Shown: positions 45,034 through 54,889, counted from the first letter of the stretch. The stretch: 64,000 bases of DNA from Roseateles_B sp041905785 (GCA_041905785.1 JAYRKJ010000001.1:186001-250000), one strand, 5' to 3'. Notes: generated from the sequence alone by a model not told the origin. A program made the numbers and translations.

Positions 45034-45744
45034 ATGCCCGCGCACAAACGCATCCTGCTCAAACTTTCCGGTGAAGCCCTGATGGGCGATGACGCCTACG
45101 GCATCAACCGCGCCACCATCGTGCGCATGGTGCGCGAGATCCAGGAGGTGACGCAGCTGGGCGTGGAAGTGGCCGTCGTGATCGGCGGCGGCAACATCTT
45201 CCGCGGCGTGGCGGGCGGCTCGGTGGGCATGGATCGTGCCACCGCCGACTACATGGGCATGCTGGCCACAGTGATGAACGCCCTGGCCCTGGCCGACACC
45301 ATGCGCCAAGAGGGCATGACGGCCCGCGTGATGTCCGCCATCAGCATCGAGCAGGTGGTCGAGCCCTATGTGCGCCCCAAGGCGCTGCAGTACCTGGAAG
45401 AGGGCAAGGTCGTCGTCTTCGCCGCCGGCACGGGCAATCCCTTCTTCACCACCGACACCGCCGCCGCGCTGCGCGGCGCCGAGATCGGTGCCGAGATCAT
45501 GCTGAAGGCCACCAAGGTCGACGGCGTCTACACCGCCGATCCCAAGAAGGATCCGACGGCCACCCGCTACAGCCGCATCAGCTTCGATGAGGCGATCACC
45601 AAGAATCTGCAGGTGCTGGACGCCACTGCGTTCGCCCTGTGCCGCGACCAGAAGCTGCCCATCAAGGTCTTCAGCATCTTCAAGCCCGGCGCGCTCAAGC
45701 GCGTGGTCATGGGCGAGGACGAGGGCACCCTGGTCCACGTTTGA
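45034..45744 (+). CDS. pyrH: UMP kinase
   Basis: A 236-residue hexameric UMP kinase of the amino-acid kinase fold, making UDP from UMP. Signatures: KRILLKLSGEALMGDD, VVIGGGNIFRG, MDRATADYMGMLATVMNALAL and ATKVDGVYTADPKKDP. ATG at 45034 follows GACGAGGAC; an in-frame extension upstream lacks family features. Gene order tsf-pyrH-frr is universal in Proteobacteria. Confidence 0.98.
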   Translation: MPAHKRILLKLSGEALMGDDAYGINRATIVRMVREIQEVTQLGVEVAVVIGGGNIFRGVAGGSVGMDRATADYMGMLATVMNALALADTMRQEGMTARVMSAISIEQVVEPYVRPKALQYLEEGKVVVFAAGTGNPFFTTDTAAALRGAEIGAEIMLKATKVDGVYTADPKKDPTATRYSRISFDEAITKNLQVLDATAFALCRDQKLPIKVFSIFKPGALKRVVMGEDEGTLVHV

Positions 45745-45794
45745 GCGTCCTGGCGCGTTGAGTCCGGGTCCATTCCTGAACAAGGTTGAGCATC

Positions 45795-46355
45795 ATGAGC
45801 ATTGCTGACATCAAGAAGAACGCCGAGGCCAAGATGGCCAAGACGGTCGAGTCCTTCAAGACTGAACTGCAGAAGATCCGCACCGGCCGGGCTCACCCGG
45901 GCATCCTGGATCAGGTTCATGTCGACTACTACGGCTCGCCGGTGCCCATCTCGCAGGTGGCCAATGTGAACCTGCTGGACGCCCGCACCATCAGCGTGCA
46001 ACCCTGGGAAAAGGGCATGGGCGCCAAGATCGAGAAGGCCATCCGCGAGTCGGACCTGGGCCTGAACCCGTCCGCGCAGGGCGACCTGATCCGCGTGCCG
46101 ATGCCGCCGCTGACCGAAGAGCGCCGCCGCGATCTGACCAAGGTGGTCAAGAGCGCCGGCGAGGACGCCAAGGTGGCCGTGCGCAATCTGCGCCGTGACG
46201 CCAACGAGCAGGCCAAGAAGCTGCAGAAGGACAAGCTGATCACCGAAGACGACGAGCGCCGCTCGCAGGAAGAGGTGCAGAAGCTGACCGATCGCGTGAT
46301 CGGCGACATCGACAAGCTGATCGCGGCCAAGGAAGCCGAGATCCTGGCCGTCTGA
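45795..46355 (+). CDS. frr: Ribosome recycling factor
   Basis: A 186-residue RRF that with EF-G splits post-termination ribosomes. The start MSIADIKKNAEAKM and KIRTGRAHPGILDQVHVDYYG, RVPMPPLTEERRRDL and the C-terminal KLITEDDERRSQEEVQKLTD are diagnostic. An in-frame TTG nine bases upstream is also possible; ATG at 45795 gives the canonical length. It is followed 11 bases later by uppS. Confidence 0.98.
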   Translation: MSIADIKKNAEAKMAKTVESFKTELQKIRTGRAHPGILDQVHVDYYGSPVPISQVANVNLLDARTISVQPWEKGMGAKIEKAIRESDLGLNPSAQGDLIRVPMPPLTEERRRDLTKVVKSAGEDAKVAVRNLRRDANEQAKKLQKDKLITEDDERRSQEEVQKLTDRVIGDIDKLIAAKEAEILAV

Positions 46356-46366
46356 GCCCGCCCATC

Positions 46367-47092
46367 GTGACGGACCAGAGCAAGGCGGTTCCCCGCCATG
46401 TGGCCATCGTCATGGATGGCAACGGCCGCTGGGCGAAGAGGCGCTTTCTGCCGCGCTTCTTCGGCCACAAGCAGGGCGTCGATGCGCTGGTGCGCGTCGT
46501 GCAGGCCTGCATCGATCGCAACATCGAGCACCTGACGGTGTTCGCCTTCTCCAGCGAAAACTGGAAACGCCCCTCCGACGAAGTCTCGGGCCTGATGGGC
46601 CTGGTGCTGGCGGCGGTGTCGCGCTACCTGGCGCGCATGGGGGCGATGGGCGTGCGCATCCGCATCGTCGGCGATCGCGAAGCGGTCTCCGAGAAGCTGC
46701 GCAATGCCTGGAACGAGGCGGAGTCTTCCACCCGGCACAACAGCAAGCTGACCCTGAACGTGGCCTTCAACTACGGTGGGCGCTGGGACATCGTGCAGGC
46801 CGTCCGCGCGGCCATGCAGGCGGGCGTCAAGCCCGAGGAGCTGACCGAGGCCAAGCTGTCCGAGTTCATGGCGATGAACTATGCCCCGGACCCGGACCTC
46901 TTCATCCGCACGGGCGGCGAGGTCCGCATCAGCAACTTCCTGCTGTGGCAGTCGGCCTACAGCGAGTTCGTGTTCTCGGACTGCCTGTGGCCGGACTTTG
47001 GCGAAGCGCAGCTGGACGCAGCCATCGCCGCCTTCCGCGAGCGCGACCGCCGCTTTGGCGGTGTCAAGGCCGACGCCGTGGTGGAGGCCTGA
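46367..47092 (+). CDS. uppS: Undecaprenyl diphosphate synthase
   Basis: A 241-residue cis-prenyltransferase making the C55 carrier lipid for peptidoglycan and O-antigen. VAIVMDGNGRWAKRR holds the catalytic Asp17, FGHKQG and FAFSSENWKRP follow, and the C-terminal DLFIRTGGEVRISNFLLWQSAYSE is the family signature. GTG start, in the frr-uppS-cdsA-dxr-rseP order. Confidence 0.98.
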   Translation: MTDQSKAVPRHVAIVMDGNGRWAKRRFLPRFFGHKQGVDALVRVVQACIDRNIEHLTVFAFSSENWKRPSDEVSGLMGLVLAAVSRYLARMGAMGVRIRIVGDREAVSEKLRNAWNEAESSTRHNSKLTLNVAFNYGGRWDIVQAVRAAMQAGVKPEELTEAKLSEFMAMNYAPDPDLFIRTGGEVRISNFLLWQSAYSEFVFSDCLWPDFGEAQLDAAIAAFRERDRRFGGVKADAVVEA

Positions 47093-47938
47093 GTGCTCGG
47101 AACCCGCATCATCACGGCCATCGTGCTGCTGGCCATCCTGCTGCCGGCCCTGTTCGCCGGCTCGCCCTGGCCTTTTGCCGCCGTGACGCTGGTGCTGATC
47201 GGCGCAGGCGGCTGGGAGTGGGGGCGTCTCAACGGCCTGTCCCAGACGGCTGCGCTGCTGATGGGGCTGGCGCTCGCGGGCCTGTGCCTATTCACGCTGG
47301 TGGGGCCAGGTCTTGCCTCTGTGCCGGCCGCCCTGTGGTGGGGGGTGGGCGGCGCCTGGGTGCTGGGATCGTCCCAGGCCTTGCGCCTGGGCCCCGCGGG
47401 CTGGCCGCGCCTGCCCTTGGCGGGCCGCATGGTACTGGGCTTCGTGCTGTTGTGGGCCGCCTGGGCGGCCATGGCCAGCGCGCGCGGCCTTGGCCTCAAC
47501 TTCATCCTCTCGGTGTTCTGCCTGGTGTGGGTGGCCGATGTCTTCGCCTACTTCGGCGGTCGCACCATGGGCCGGCGCAAGCTGGCCCCGGCCATCAGTC
47601 CGGGCAAGAGCTGGGAGGGCGTCTGGACCGGCATGGCGGCTGTGCTGCTGCTGAGTCTGGCCTGGACCTTTCTCCTGGAGCCGCGCATCCCGGTGGATGG
47701 CCCCAGCCTCTACACCCGGCTGTTGACGGGGCTGGGCCTCCCGCTCGGCCTGCTGGCCCTGGTCTTTCTGTCCGCGATGAGCGTGATCGGCGACCTCTTC
47801 GAATCCCTCGTCAAGCGCGCCGTGGGGGCCAAGGACAGCAGCCAACTGCTGCCTGGCCATGGCGGCGTGCTGGACCGTGTTGATGCCTTGCTGCCGGTCT
47901 TCCCGCTGGCACTGGCCCTGAACTCCCTCGTCGCATGA
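47093..47938 (+). CDS. cdsA: Phosphatidate cytidylyltransferase (CDP-diacylglycerol synthase)
   Basis: A 281-residue polytopic inner-membrane enzyme that makes CDP-diacylglycerol from CTP and phosphatidate. About seven hydrophobic helices are visible. The signature SLVKRAVGAKDSSQLLPGHGG with DRVD lies near the C terminus. GTG start directly after the uppS stop, so tightly coupled. A GGGCCAGGTCTTG motif at 47303-47315 encodes part of a loop (VGPGLAS). Confidence 0.96.
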   Translation: MLGTRIITAIVLLAILLPALFAGSPWPFAAVTLVLIGAGGWEWGRLNGLSQTAALLMGLALAGLCLFTLVGPGLASVPAALWWGVGGAWVLGSSQALRLGPAGWPRLPLAGRMVLGFVLLWAAWAAMASARGLGLNFILSVFCLVWVADVFAYFGGRTMGRRKLAPAISPGKSWEGVWTGMAAVLLLSLAWTFLLEPRIPVDGPSLYTRLLTGLGLPLGLLALVFLSAMSVIGDLFESLVKRAVGAKDSSQLLPGHGGVLDRVDALLPVFPLALALNSLVA

Positions 47939-49131
47939 ACACTTCCCGCTGCCAGCGCGTCTGCGTGCTCGGTTCGACCGGCTCCATCGGCACGAACACG
48001 CTGGATGTGCTGGGCCGCCATCCCGAGCAATACGAGGTTTTCGCGCTCAGCGCGATGAGCCGCGTGGAGGCCTTGCTGGCCCAGTGCCTGCAATGGCGAC
48101 CGCGCTTTGCCGTGATGCCCGACGAAGCCGCGGCGCAGGAGCTGCGGCGCCTGCTGCGCGAGCAGGGCAGCCGCACCGAGGTGCTCAGCGGTCCGCAAGC
48201 GCTCAGCGAGGTCGCCGCCCACCCCGAGGTGGATGCGGTGATGGCCGCCATCGTGGGTGCGGCCGGCCTGGCGCCCTGCCTGGCCGCAGCGCGTGCCGGC
48301 AAGCGCCTGATGCTGGCCAACAAGGAAGCCATCGTCGTGGGAGGCGCCCTGTTCATGCAGGCCGTCGAGGACGGTGGCGCGACCCTGCTGCCGGTGGATT
48401 CCGAACATTCGGCGATTTTCCAGTGCCTGCCGGAGGACCGCTCGACCTGGGCCCGGCGCATCGATCACATCGTGCTGACTGCTTCCGGCGGCCCGTTCCG
48501 CCAGCGCGATCCCGCCACCCTGGCCGAGATCACACCCGAGCAGGCCTGCGCCCATCCCAACTGGGTGATGGGCCGCAAGATCTCGGTGGATTCGGCGACC
48601 ATGATGAACAAGGCGCTGGAGGTGATCGAGGCGCGCTGGCTCTTCCAGCTCCAGCCCGAGCAGATCCGCGTGCTGATCCACCCGCAGAGCATCATCCATT
48701 CCATGGTGGTGTGCCGCGACAACTCGGTGCTGGCCCAGCTGGGGACGCCGGACATGCGCGTGCCCATTGCCTACGCGCTGTCTTTCCCGGCGCGCATCGA
48801 GTCCGGCGCCGCGCGCCTGGACCTGCTGGCGGGCAAGGACCTCAGCTTCGAGGAGGCGGATGAGCGCCGCTTCCCAGGCCTGTACCTGTCCTGGCAGGCG
48901 CTGCGCGCCGAGGAGGGGGCAACGGCCGTGCTCAATGCGGCCAATGAAGAGGCGGTGGCCGCCTTCCTGGACCGCGGCCTGCGCTTCGACCAGATTCACG
49001 CGATCAACGCGGGCGTGCTGGACGAGGTTCATCCGCAGGCCGGCCAGTGCCAGTCGCTGGAGGGGCTGCTGGCGCTGGATGCGCGGGCGCGGCAGGCGGC
49101 GCGGGATCGCATTGCAAGGCTGAGGGCCTGA
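47935..49131 (+). CDS. dxr: 1-deoxy-D-xylulose 5-phosphate reductoisomerase
   Basis: A 398-residue NADPH enzyme of the MEP pathway. The NADPH motif is LGSTGSIGTNTLDVL, LLPVDSEHSAIFQCL and ASGGPFR are substrate-loop signatures, and the Glu/Asp metal ligands lie in VDSEHS and ANEEAVAAF. ATG overlaps the cdsA stop (ATGA), and the stop overlaps the rseP ATG by one base. It acts upstream of IspG at 23 kb in the same pathway. Confidence 0.98.
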   Translation: MNTSRCQRVCVLGSTGSIGTNTLDVLGRHPEQYEVFALSAMSRVEALLAQCLQWRPRFAVMPDEAAAQELRRLLREQGSRTEVLSGPQALSEVAAHPEVDAVMAAIVGAAGLAPCLAAARAGKRLMLANKEAIVVGGALFMQAVEDGGATLLPVDSEHSAIFQCLPEDRSTWARRIDHIVLTASGGPFRQRDPATLAEITPEQACAHPNWVMGRKISVDSATMMNKALEVIEARWLFQLQPEQIRVLIHPQSIIHSMVVCRDNSVLAQLGTPDMRVPIAYALSFPARIESGAARLDLLAGKDLSFEEADERRFPGLYLSWQALRAEEGATAVLNAANEEAVAAFLDRGLRFDQIHAINAGVLDEVHPQAGQCQSLEGLLALDARARQAARDRIARLRA

Positions 49132-50501
49132 TGCTGCTGGAACTGCTGGCCTTTCTCGTCGCACTGGGGGTGCTGATCCTCGTGCATGAGTACGGGCACT
49201 TCAGCGTGGCCCGCGCCTGCGGCGTCAAGGTGCTGCGCTTCTCGCTGGGCTTCGGCCGCGTGATCTGGCGGCGCCAGCGCACGGCGGACGCGACGGAGTT
49301 CACGTTGTCGGTGCTGCCGCTGGGCGGCTATGTCCGCATGCTGGACGAGCGCGAGGCACCGGTGCCGCCGGCGCTGCGTGGGCAGGCCTTCAACACCAAG
49401 CCGCTGCGCCAGCGTGCGGCCATCGTGGCCGCCGGCCCGGCCGCCAACTTCCTTCTGGCGATTGCCTTGTTCGCGCTGCTGGCCTTCATGGGTCAGCAGG
49501 AGCCCCTGCCCGTGCTGGGCTCGCCCAAGCCCGGCGGTCTGGCCGAACGTGCCGGCATGCGTGCCGGGGATCGCGTGATGGCGTTGTCGCAGGACGGGCG
49601 GGAATGGCAAGACGTTGCATCCACCGCCGAGCTGCAGTGGCCGGTGATCGAGGCCATCACCGATCAGTCGGTGCTGGTCCTGCAGCTCGCGGATGCACAG
49701 GGCCACGGCCGGCGCGAGGTCCGCCTCGACATGCGCGAGCTCGGCACCCGCGAGCCGGACGCCGCCGCCCTGGGCCGGCTGGGCCTGGGCGGCCCTTTGC
49801 GCGAGCCGGTGCTCGGTCAGATCTCTTCAGGCGGACCCGCCGCCCGTGCCGGCCTGCTGCCGGGCGATCGCGTGCTCGACGTGGACGGCGTGGTCGTGCA
49901 GGACGCCGCCCAGCTCGTCGGTTTGATCCGCGGCCATGGCCAGGCGCCTGCCGGCACGGTGCAGCGCTGGCGCATCGAGCGCCAGGGCCAGGTCTTGTCC
50001 CTTGAGGTGCTGCCCGGCATCGAGCAGGAGGGCGATACCCGCTTCGGCCGCATCCAGGCTGCGGTGGGGTCGGCGCCGCAAACGGTACTGGTGCGCCATG
50101 CGCTGGACGAGTCCCTGCTGATCGGTTGGCGCAAGACCTGGGAGCAGTCCTGGATGACGCTCAAGATCTTCGGTCGCATGCTCGTCGGGCAGGCCTCGTT
50201 GAAGAACCTGAGCGGGCCGCTGACCATCGCCGATGCGGCCGGGCAGGCTGCCCGCGTGGGTCTTGTGCCGTTCCTGAACCTGCTGGCCATGCTTAGCGTC
50301 GGCTTAGGCGTCTTGAACCTGCTGCCGCTGCCCATGCTCGATGGGGGGCACCTGATGTATTATCTTTTCGAGGGTCTGAGCGGCCGCCCCGTGTCCGAGT
50401 GGTGGCTGGAGCGCCTGCAGCGCGCTGGTTTCTTCCTGATGCTGCTGATGATGGCTCTGGCCCTTTCCAACGACGTGACCCGCAAGCTGGGTCTGCACTG
50501 A
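49131..50501 (+). CDS. rseP: Site-2 protease RseP
   Basis: A 456-residue zinc intramembrane protease. HEYGH (His19, Glu20, His23) in the first helix and LDGGH (Asp404) in a C-terminal helix make the active site. Two PDZ domains lie between (around residues 125-215 and 220-305). It cleaves the anti-sigma factor RseA and remnant signal peptides. Longer upstream starts in frame are rejected because the helix begins at MLLELLAFLVALG. A GGGCCAGGTCTTG copy lies at 49985-49997. Next to bamA as usual. Confidence 0.97.
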   Translation: MLLELLAFLVALGVLILVHEYGHFSVARACGVKVLRFSLGFGRVIWRRQRTADATEFTLSVLPLGGYVRMLDEREAPVPPALRGQAFNTKPLRQRAAIVAAGPAANFLLAIALFALLAFMGQQEPLPVLGSPKPGGLAERAGMRAGDRVMALSQDGREWQDVASTAELQWPVIEAITDQSVLVLQLADAQGHGRREVRLDMRELGTREPDAAALGRLGLGGPLREPVLGQISSGGPAARAGLLPGDRVLDVDGVVVQDAAQLVGLIRGHGQAPAGTVQRWRIERQGQVLSLEVLPGIEQEGDTRFGRIQAAVGSAPQTVLVRHALDESLLIGWRKTWEQSWMTLKIFGRMLVGQASLKNLSGPLTIADAAGQAARVGLVPFLNLLAMLSVGLGVLNLLPLPMLDGGHLMYYLFEGLSGRPVSEWWLERLQRAGFFLMLLMMALALSNDVTRKLGLH

Positions 50502-50513
50502 TCTCTCACCTGC

Positions 50514-52829
50514 ATGTCTCCACACCTGAACCAGCGCGCGCGCATTCGCCCCTCCGTCCTGTCTCTCGCGCTCGCTGCTGCTCTGCAGGCCGGCAACGCC
50601 TGGGCAGTCGATCCCTTCGTGCTCAAGGACATTCGCGTCGAGGGCGTGCAGCGTACCGACCCGGGCACTGTCTTTGCCAGCCTGCCGTTCCGCGTGGGGG
50701 ACACCTACAACGATGAGAAGGGCGCCGCCGCGCTGCGGGCCCTGTTCGCCACGGGACTGTTCAAGGACGTGCGCATCAACATCGACGGCGACGTGCTGGT
50801 GGTGGTGATCGACGAGCGTCCGGTCATCGCCGCCGTCAGTTTCGTCGGCCTGAAGGAATTCGACACCGAGGCACTGACCAAGTCGCTGAAGGACGTGGGC
50901 ATCGGCGAGGGCAAGCCCTTCGACAAAGCCCTGGCCGACCGCGCCGAGCAGGAGCTGAAGCGGCAATACCTGACCCGCAGCCTCTACGGCGCCGAAGTCA
51001 CCACGACCATCACGCCGCTGGAACGCAACCGCGTCAACGTGGCCTTCACCGTGACGGAAGGCGAGCCCGCCAAGATCGGCGAGATCCGCATCCTCGGCAC
51101 CAAGGTCTTTTCGGAAAGCACGCTGCTGGGCCTGCTGGAGCAGACCACCTCCGGCTGGCTGACCTGGTACACCAAGAGCGATCGCTATTCGCGCACCAAG
51201 CTCAATGCCGACCTCGAAACGCTGCGCTCCTACTACCTGAATCGCGGCTACCTGGAGTTCTCGATCGAGTCCACCCAGGTCACGATCTCGCCGGACAAGC
51301 AAAGCATCAACATCGCCATCACCGTCAAGGAAGGCCAGCCCTACACCGTGACCGGTGTGAAGCTGGAAGGCGATCTGCTGGGCCGTGACGAGGAATTCAA
51401 GCGCCTGGTCGCCGTGCGGCCGGGGCAGGCCTACCGCGACGACGCCGTGTCGGCCACCAAGCGGGCCTTCACCGACTACCTCGGCACCTTCGGCTACGCC
51501 TTCGCGCGCGTGGAGAGCCGGCCGGAGATCGACAAGGCGACCGGGCAGGTCGTCGTGGCCTTGACCGTCGATCCGGGCCGGCGCGTCTATGTGCGGCGCA
51601 TGCTGGTGACCGGCAACACGCGCACGCGCGACGAGGTCATCCGGCGCGAATTCCGCCAGTTCGAGAGCGCCTGGTATGACGGCCAGCGCATCAAGCTCTC
51701 GCGCGACCGCGTGGAGCGCCTGGGCTACTTCAAGGAGGTGACGATCGACACCAACGAGGTGCCCGGCGCACCCGATCAGGTCGACGTCACCATCGCCGTG
51801 ACCGAGCGTCCCACCGGCAACATCATGGTCGGCGCGGGCTACAGCAGCCAGCAGGGCATCTCCTTCACCGGCTCCGTGCGCCAGGACAACGTCTTCGGCT
51901 CGGGCAATTACCTGGGCGTGGAGGTGAACACCGCCAAGACCGGGCGCGCGCTGTCGCTGTCGACGGTCGATCCCTACTTCACGGTCGACGGCGTGTCCCG
52001 CGGCGTGGACGTGTTCTACCGCACCAGCAAGCCCTACAACAGCTTTGGCGACGCCTACGAGTTCGCCAGCTACGGTGGCTCGGTGCGCTTCGGCGTGCCG
52101 TTCTCCGAACTGGACACCGTCTTCTTCGGCCTGGGTGTTGAGAAGACCCACATCTCGACGAACGCCGGCATTCCCTTGATGTACAAGCTGCAGGTGCTGG
52201 AGCAGGGCAACAACAGCCTGGCGATTCCGCTGACCATCGGCTGGCAGAACGAAGGGCGTGACAGCATCATTTCGCCGACGGCCGGCAAGTACCAGCGCGT
52301 CAATCTCGAGATGAGCGCCCTGGGCGACGCCCGCTATGCGCGTGCCAGCCTGCAGTGGCAGCAGTTCTTCCCCCTCACCAACAAGTTCAGCTGGATGTTC
52401 AACGCCCAGCTTGACTGGGGCATGGGCTTGGGCGGACACAAGTACCCCATCTTCAAGAACTACTACGCGGGCGGCCTCGGATCGGTGCGCGGCTTCAGCG
52501 AAAATTCGCTGGGCCCAGTGGACCTGACGGGCTCCAACATCGGCGGCAACCTGCGCTTCAATGTCAACACCGAGCTCTACATTCCCGTTCCTGGTGCTGG
52601 CAATGACAAGTCTTTCCGCCTTTTCACCTTCCTGGATGCCGGCAACGTGTGGGACACCAAGAACCCCTACTACAAGGTGACGCTGGATTCTGTCCGGGTC
52701 TCGGCCGGTTTGGGCATCAGTTGGTTGTCGCCCATGGGCCCCTTGAAGCTGAGCATGGGCAAGCCCCTTCGCAAAGACGCGAAAGATAGAATCGAGAAAT
52801 TCCAATTCCAAGTCGGGACTGCATTCTGA
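50514..52829 (+). CDS. bamA: Outer membrane assembly factor BamA
   Basis: A 771-residue Omp85 protein, the core insertase for beta-barrel proteins. A signal peptide ends near ALQAGNAWA. Five POTRA domains fill about residues 33-430 (FVLKDIRVEGVQRTDPGTVF opens the first). The C-terminal 16-strand barrel contains the L6 motif GSVRGFSENSLGP and ends with a terminal Phe (FQFQVGTAF), as required for BAM recognition. Located between rseP and skp. Confidence 0.98.
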   Translation: MSPHLNQRARIRPSVLSLALAAALQAGNAWAVDPFVLKDIRVEGVQRTDPGTVFASLPFRVGDTYNDEKGAAALRALFATGLFKDVRINIDGDVLVVVIDERPVIAAVSFVGLKEFDTEALTKSLKDVGIGEGKPFDKALADRAEQELKRQYLTRSLYGAEVTTTITPLERNRVNVAFTVTEGEPAKIGEIRILGTKVFSESTLLGLLEQTTSGWLTWYTKSDRYSRTKLNADLETLRSYYLNRGYLEFSIESTQVTISPDKQSINIAITVKEGQPYTVTGVKLEGDLLGRDEEFKRLVAVRPGQAYRDDAVSATKRAFTDYLGTFGYAFARVESRPEIDKATGQVVVALTVDPGRRVYVRRMLVTGNTRTRDEVIRREFRQFESAWYDGQRIKLSRDRVERLGYFKEVTIDTNEVPGAPDQVDVTIAVTERPTGNIMVGAGYSSQQGISFTGSVRQDNVFGSGNYLGVEVNTAKTGRALSLSTVDPYFTVDGVSRGVDVFYRTSKPYNSFGDAYEFASYGGSVRFGVPFSELDTVFFGLGVEKTHISTNAGIPLMYKLQVLEQGNNSLAIPLTIGWQNEGRDSIISPTAGKYQRVNLEMSALGDARYARASLQWQQFFPLTNKFSWMFNAQLDWGMGLGGHKYPIFKNYYAGGLGSVRGFSENSLGPVDLTGSNIGGNLRFNVNTELYIPVPGAGNDKSFRLFTFLDAGNVWDTKNPYYKVTLDSVRVSAGLGISWLSPMGPLKLSMGKPLRKDAKDRIEKFQFQVGTAF

Positions 52830-53338
52830 TGAAGAGCACCTTGATGAAGTCGCTGTGCGCACTGGCCCTGGTGGCCGGGCCGGCGATGACCTTGCAAGCC
52901 CAGGAACTCAAGATCGGCTACGTGAACCTTGAGCGCGTCACGCGCGAGAGCAATTTCGCCAAGGCCGCCCAGACCAAGCTGGAAACGGAATTCAGCCGGC
53001 GCGAGAAAGAGATCAAGGACGCCGAGCAGAAGCTGCGCCAGGCCGCCGAAAAGTTCGACAAGGACTCCACGCTGCTGTCCGAGGCCGACCGCAGCCGCCG
53101 CCAGCGCGACCTGGCCGAGCAGGAACGCGACCTGCAGCGCAAGAAGCGCGAATACTCGGAAGACCTGCAGCAGCGCCGCGGCGAGGAACTGCAGACCCTG
53201 ATCGAGCGCACCAATCGCATCGTCAAGCAGATTTTCGACAACGAAAAGTACGACTTGATCCTGCAGGACGCCAGCTTCGTCAGCAACCGCGTGGACATTA
53301 CCAAGAAGGTGATCGACGCGCTCAACACCCAGAAGTGA
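52829..53338 (+). CDS. skp: Periplasmic chaperone Skp (OmpH)
   Basis: A 169-residue protein with signal peptide MKSTLMKSLCALALVAGPAMTLQA and a trimeric helical-hairpin body of charged heptads. The start overlaps the bamA stop (TGATG); an ATG five codons later is an alternative. Skp holds unfolded outer-membrane proteins in the periplasm. The opening KIGYVNLERV and closing SNRVDITKKVIDALN are family features. Confidence 0.96.
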   Translation: MKSTLMKSLCALALVAGPAMTLQAQELKIGYVNLERVTRESNFAKAAQTKLETEFSRREKEIKDAEQKLRQAAEKFDKDSTLLSEADRSRRQRDLAEQERDLQRKKREYSEDLQQRRGEELQTLIERTNRIVKQIFDNEKYDLILQDASFVSNRVDITKKVIDALNTQK

Positions 53339-54376
53339 TTGGATACCGCCGTCACCTTGGCTGACCTGATCGCCGCCTTGGGCGGCGATCTTCTTGGTGC
53401 GCCCGAAACGACCATCCGGCGCATCGCGGCGCTGGAGTCGGCCGATGCCGCGTCCATCGCCTTCCTGGCCAATGTGCGCTACCAGTCGCAGCTCAAGGCC
53501 ACGCAGGCCGCCTGCGTGATCGTCGCGCCGGCGCTGGCCGAGGCGGCAGCAGGGCGGCAGCCGGGCGCGGCGGTGATCGTCACGCCGGACCCCTACCTCT
53601 ACTTCGCTCGCCTCACCCAGTGGTGGGCGCAGCGCGTGCGTCCGCTGCCGCCGGCGCGCATCCATCCCTCGGCGGTGATCGCCGAGGACGCCCAGCTCGG
53701 GCAGGGCGTGGACATTGGCCCGCTGGCCGTGATCGAGTCCGGCGCGGTGATTGGAGATGGCGCCCGCATCGGCGCGCATTGCGTGATCGAGGCGCGGGCG
53801 CGCATCGGTGCCGGCAGCCGCCTTTCGCCGCGCGTCACCGTAGGCTTTGACTGCCAGGTTGGCGCGCACTGCATCCTGCACAGCGGCGTGGTGATCGGCG
53901 CAGACGGCTTCGGCTTCGCACCGAGCCAGGGCCGCTGGGAAAAGATCGAGCAGCTGGGCGCCGTGCACATCGGCGACCATGTCGAGATCGGCGCCAACAG
54001 CTGCATCGACCGTGGCGCCCTGGGCGACACCGTGCTGGAGGAGGGCGTCAAGCTCGACAACCTGGTCCAGATCGGCCACAACGTGCAGGTGGGCGCCCAC
54101 ACGGCCATGGCCGGCTGCGCTGGCGTGGCGGGCAGTGCCCGCATCGGCGCGCACTGCACCGTGGGCGGCGGTGCCATCGTGCTGGGGCACCTGAGCCTGG
54201 CGGACCATGTCCATGTGTCCGCCGCCACCGTGGTCACCCGCAGCATCGCCAAGCCCGGCCAGTACAGCGGCGTCTTCCCCTTCGACGACAATGCCAGCTG
54301 GGAAAAGAACGCAGCAACCCTGAGACAGTTGCATGCCATGCGCGACCGATTGCGCGCCTTAGAGAGAAAAGCATGA
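53339..54376 (+). CDS. lpxD: UDP-3-O-(3-hydroxymyristoyl)glucosamine N-acyltransferase
   Basis: A 345-residue acyltransferase of lipid A synthesis, third step. The N-terminal uridine-binding domain (LAALGGDLLGAPETTIRRIAALESADAASIAFLAN) is followed by left-handed beta-helix hexapeptide repeats (IGDGARIGAHCVIEARARIG) and a C-terminal helix pair. VQIGHNVQVG carries the presumed catalytic His. TTG start directly after the skp stop; no other start fits the N-terminal domain. Confidence 0.97.
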   Translation: MDTAVTLADLIAALGGDLLGAPETTIRRIAALESADAASIAFLANVRYQSQLKATQAACVIVAPALAEAAAGRQPGAAVIVTPDPYLYFARLTQWWAQRVRPLPPARIHPSAVIAEDAQLGQGVDIGPLAVIESGAVIGDGARIGAHCVIEARARIGAGSRLSPRVTVGFDCQVGAHCILHSGVVIGADGFGFAPSQGRWEKIEQLGAVHIGDHVEIGANSCIDRGALGDTVLEEGVKLDNLVQIGHNVQVGAHTAMAGCAGVAGSARIGAHCTVGGGAIVLGHLSLADHVHVSAATVVTRSIAKPGQYSGVFPFDDNASWEKNAATLRQLHAMRDRLRALERKA

Positions 54377-54831
54377 CGACCGATACCAAGATGGACATCC
54401 ACCAGATCCTGGCCAAGATCCCGCACCGCTATCCCATCCTGCTGGTGGACCGCGTGCTGGAGATCGAAAAGGGCAAGCGCATCCGCGCGCTGAAGAACGT
54501 GTCCATCAACGAGCCCTACTTCATGGGGCACTTCCCGCACCGTCCGGTGATGCCGGGCGTGCTGATGCTGGAAGCCATGGCGCAGGCCGCCACGGTGCTG
54601 ACCTTGGTGAGCCTGGATGCTGAGCTGGACGACAAGACCGTCTGCTACTTCGCCGGCATCGATGGTGCCCGCTTCAAGCGCCCCGTGGAGCCCGGCGACC
54701 AGCTGATCCTGGACGTGACGCTGGACCGCGCCAAGGCCTCGATCTTCAAGTACACCGGCAAGGTCTATGTGGGCGAGGACATCGCCTGCGAGGCCGAGCT
54801 GATGTGCACCATGCGCCGCATCGAGGCCTGA
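54373..54831 (+). CDS. fabZ: 3-hydroxyacyl-[acyl-carrier-protein] dehydratase FabZ
   Basis: A 152-residue hot-dog fold dehydratase of fatty acid synthesis. LAKIPHRYPILLVDRV and GHFPHRPVMPGVLMLEAMAQ hold the catalytic pair His53 and Glu67. ATGA overlap with lpxD. It competes with LpxA for 3-hydroxyacyl-ACP, so location in the lpx cluster balances lipid A and phospholipid. Confidence 0.98.
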   Translation: MTTDTKMDIHQILAKIPHRYPILLVDRVLEIEKGKRIRALKNVSINEPYFMGHFPHRPVMPGVLMLEAMAQAATVLTLVSLDAELDDKTVCYFAGIDGARFKRPVEPGDQLILDVTLDRAKASIFKYTGKVYVGEDIACEAELMCTMRRIEA

Positions 54832-54889
54832 GGCCCGCACCCCTTCACCCGCCGATCACCGGTCATCTCTGGACTCTGGAACGCAGTCG

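Noticed and set aside
47860..47900. Loss of a key residue in cdsA (DRVDA rather than DRxDS)
   Set aside because: The family signature needs only D-R-x-D, which is present; the next residue varies.
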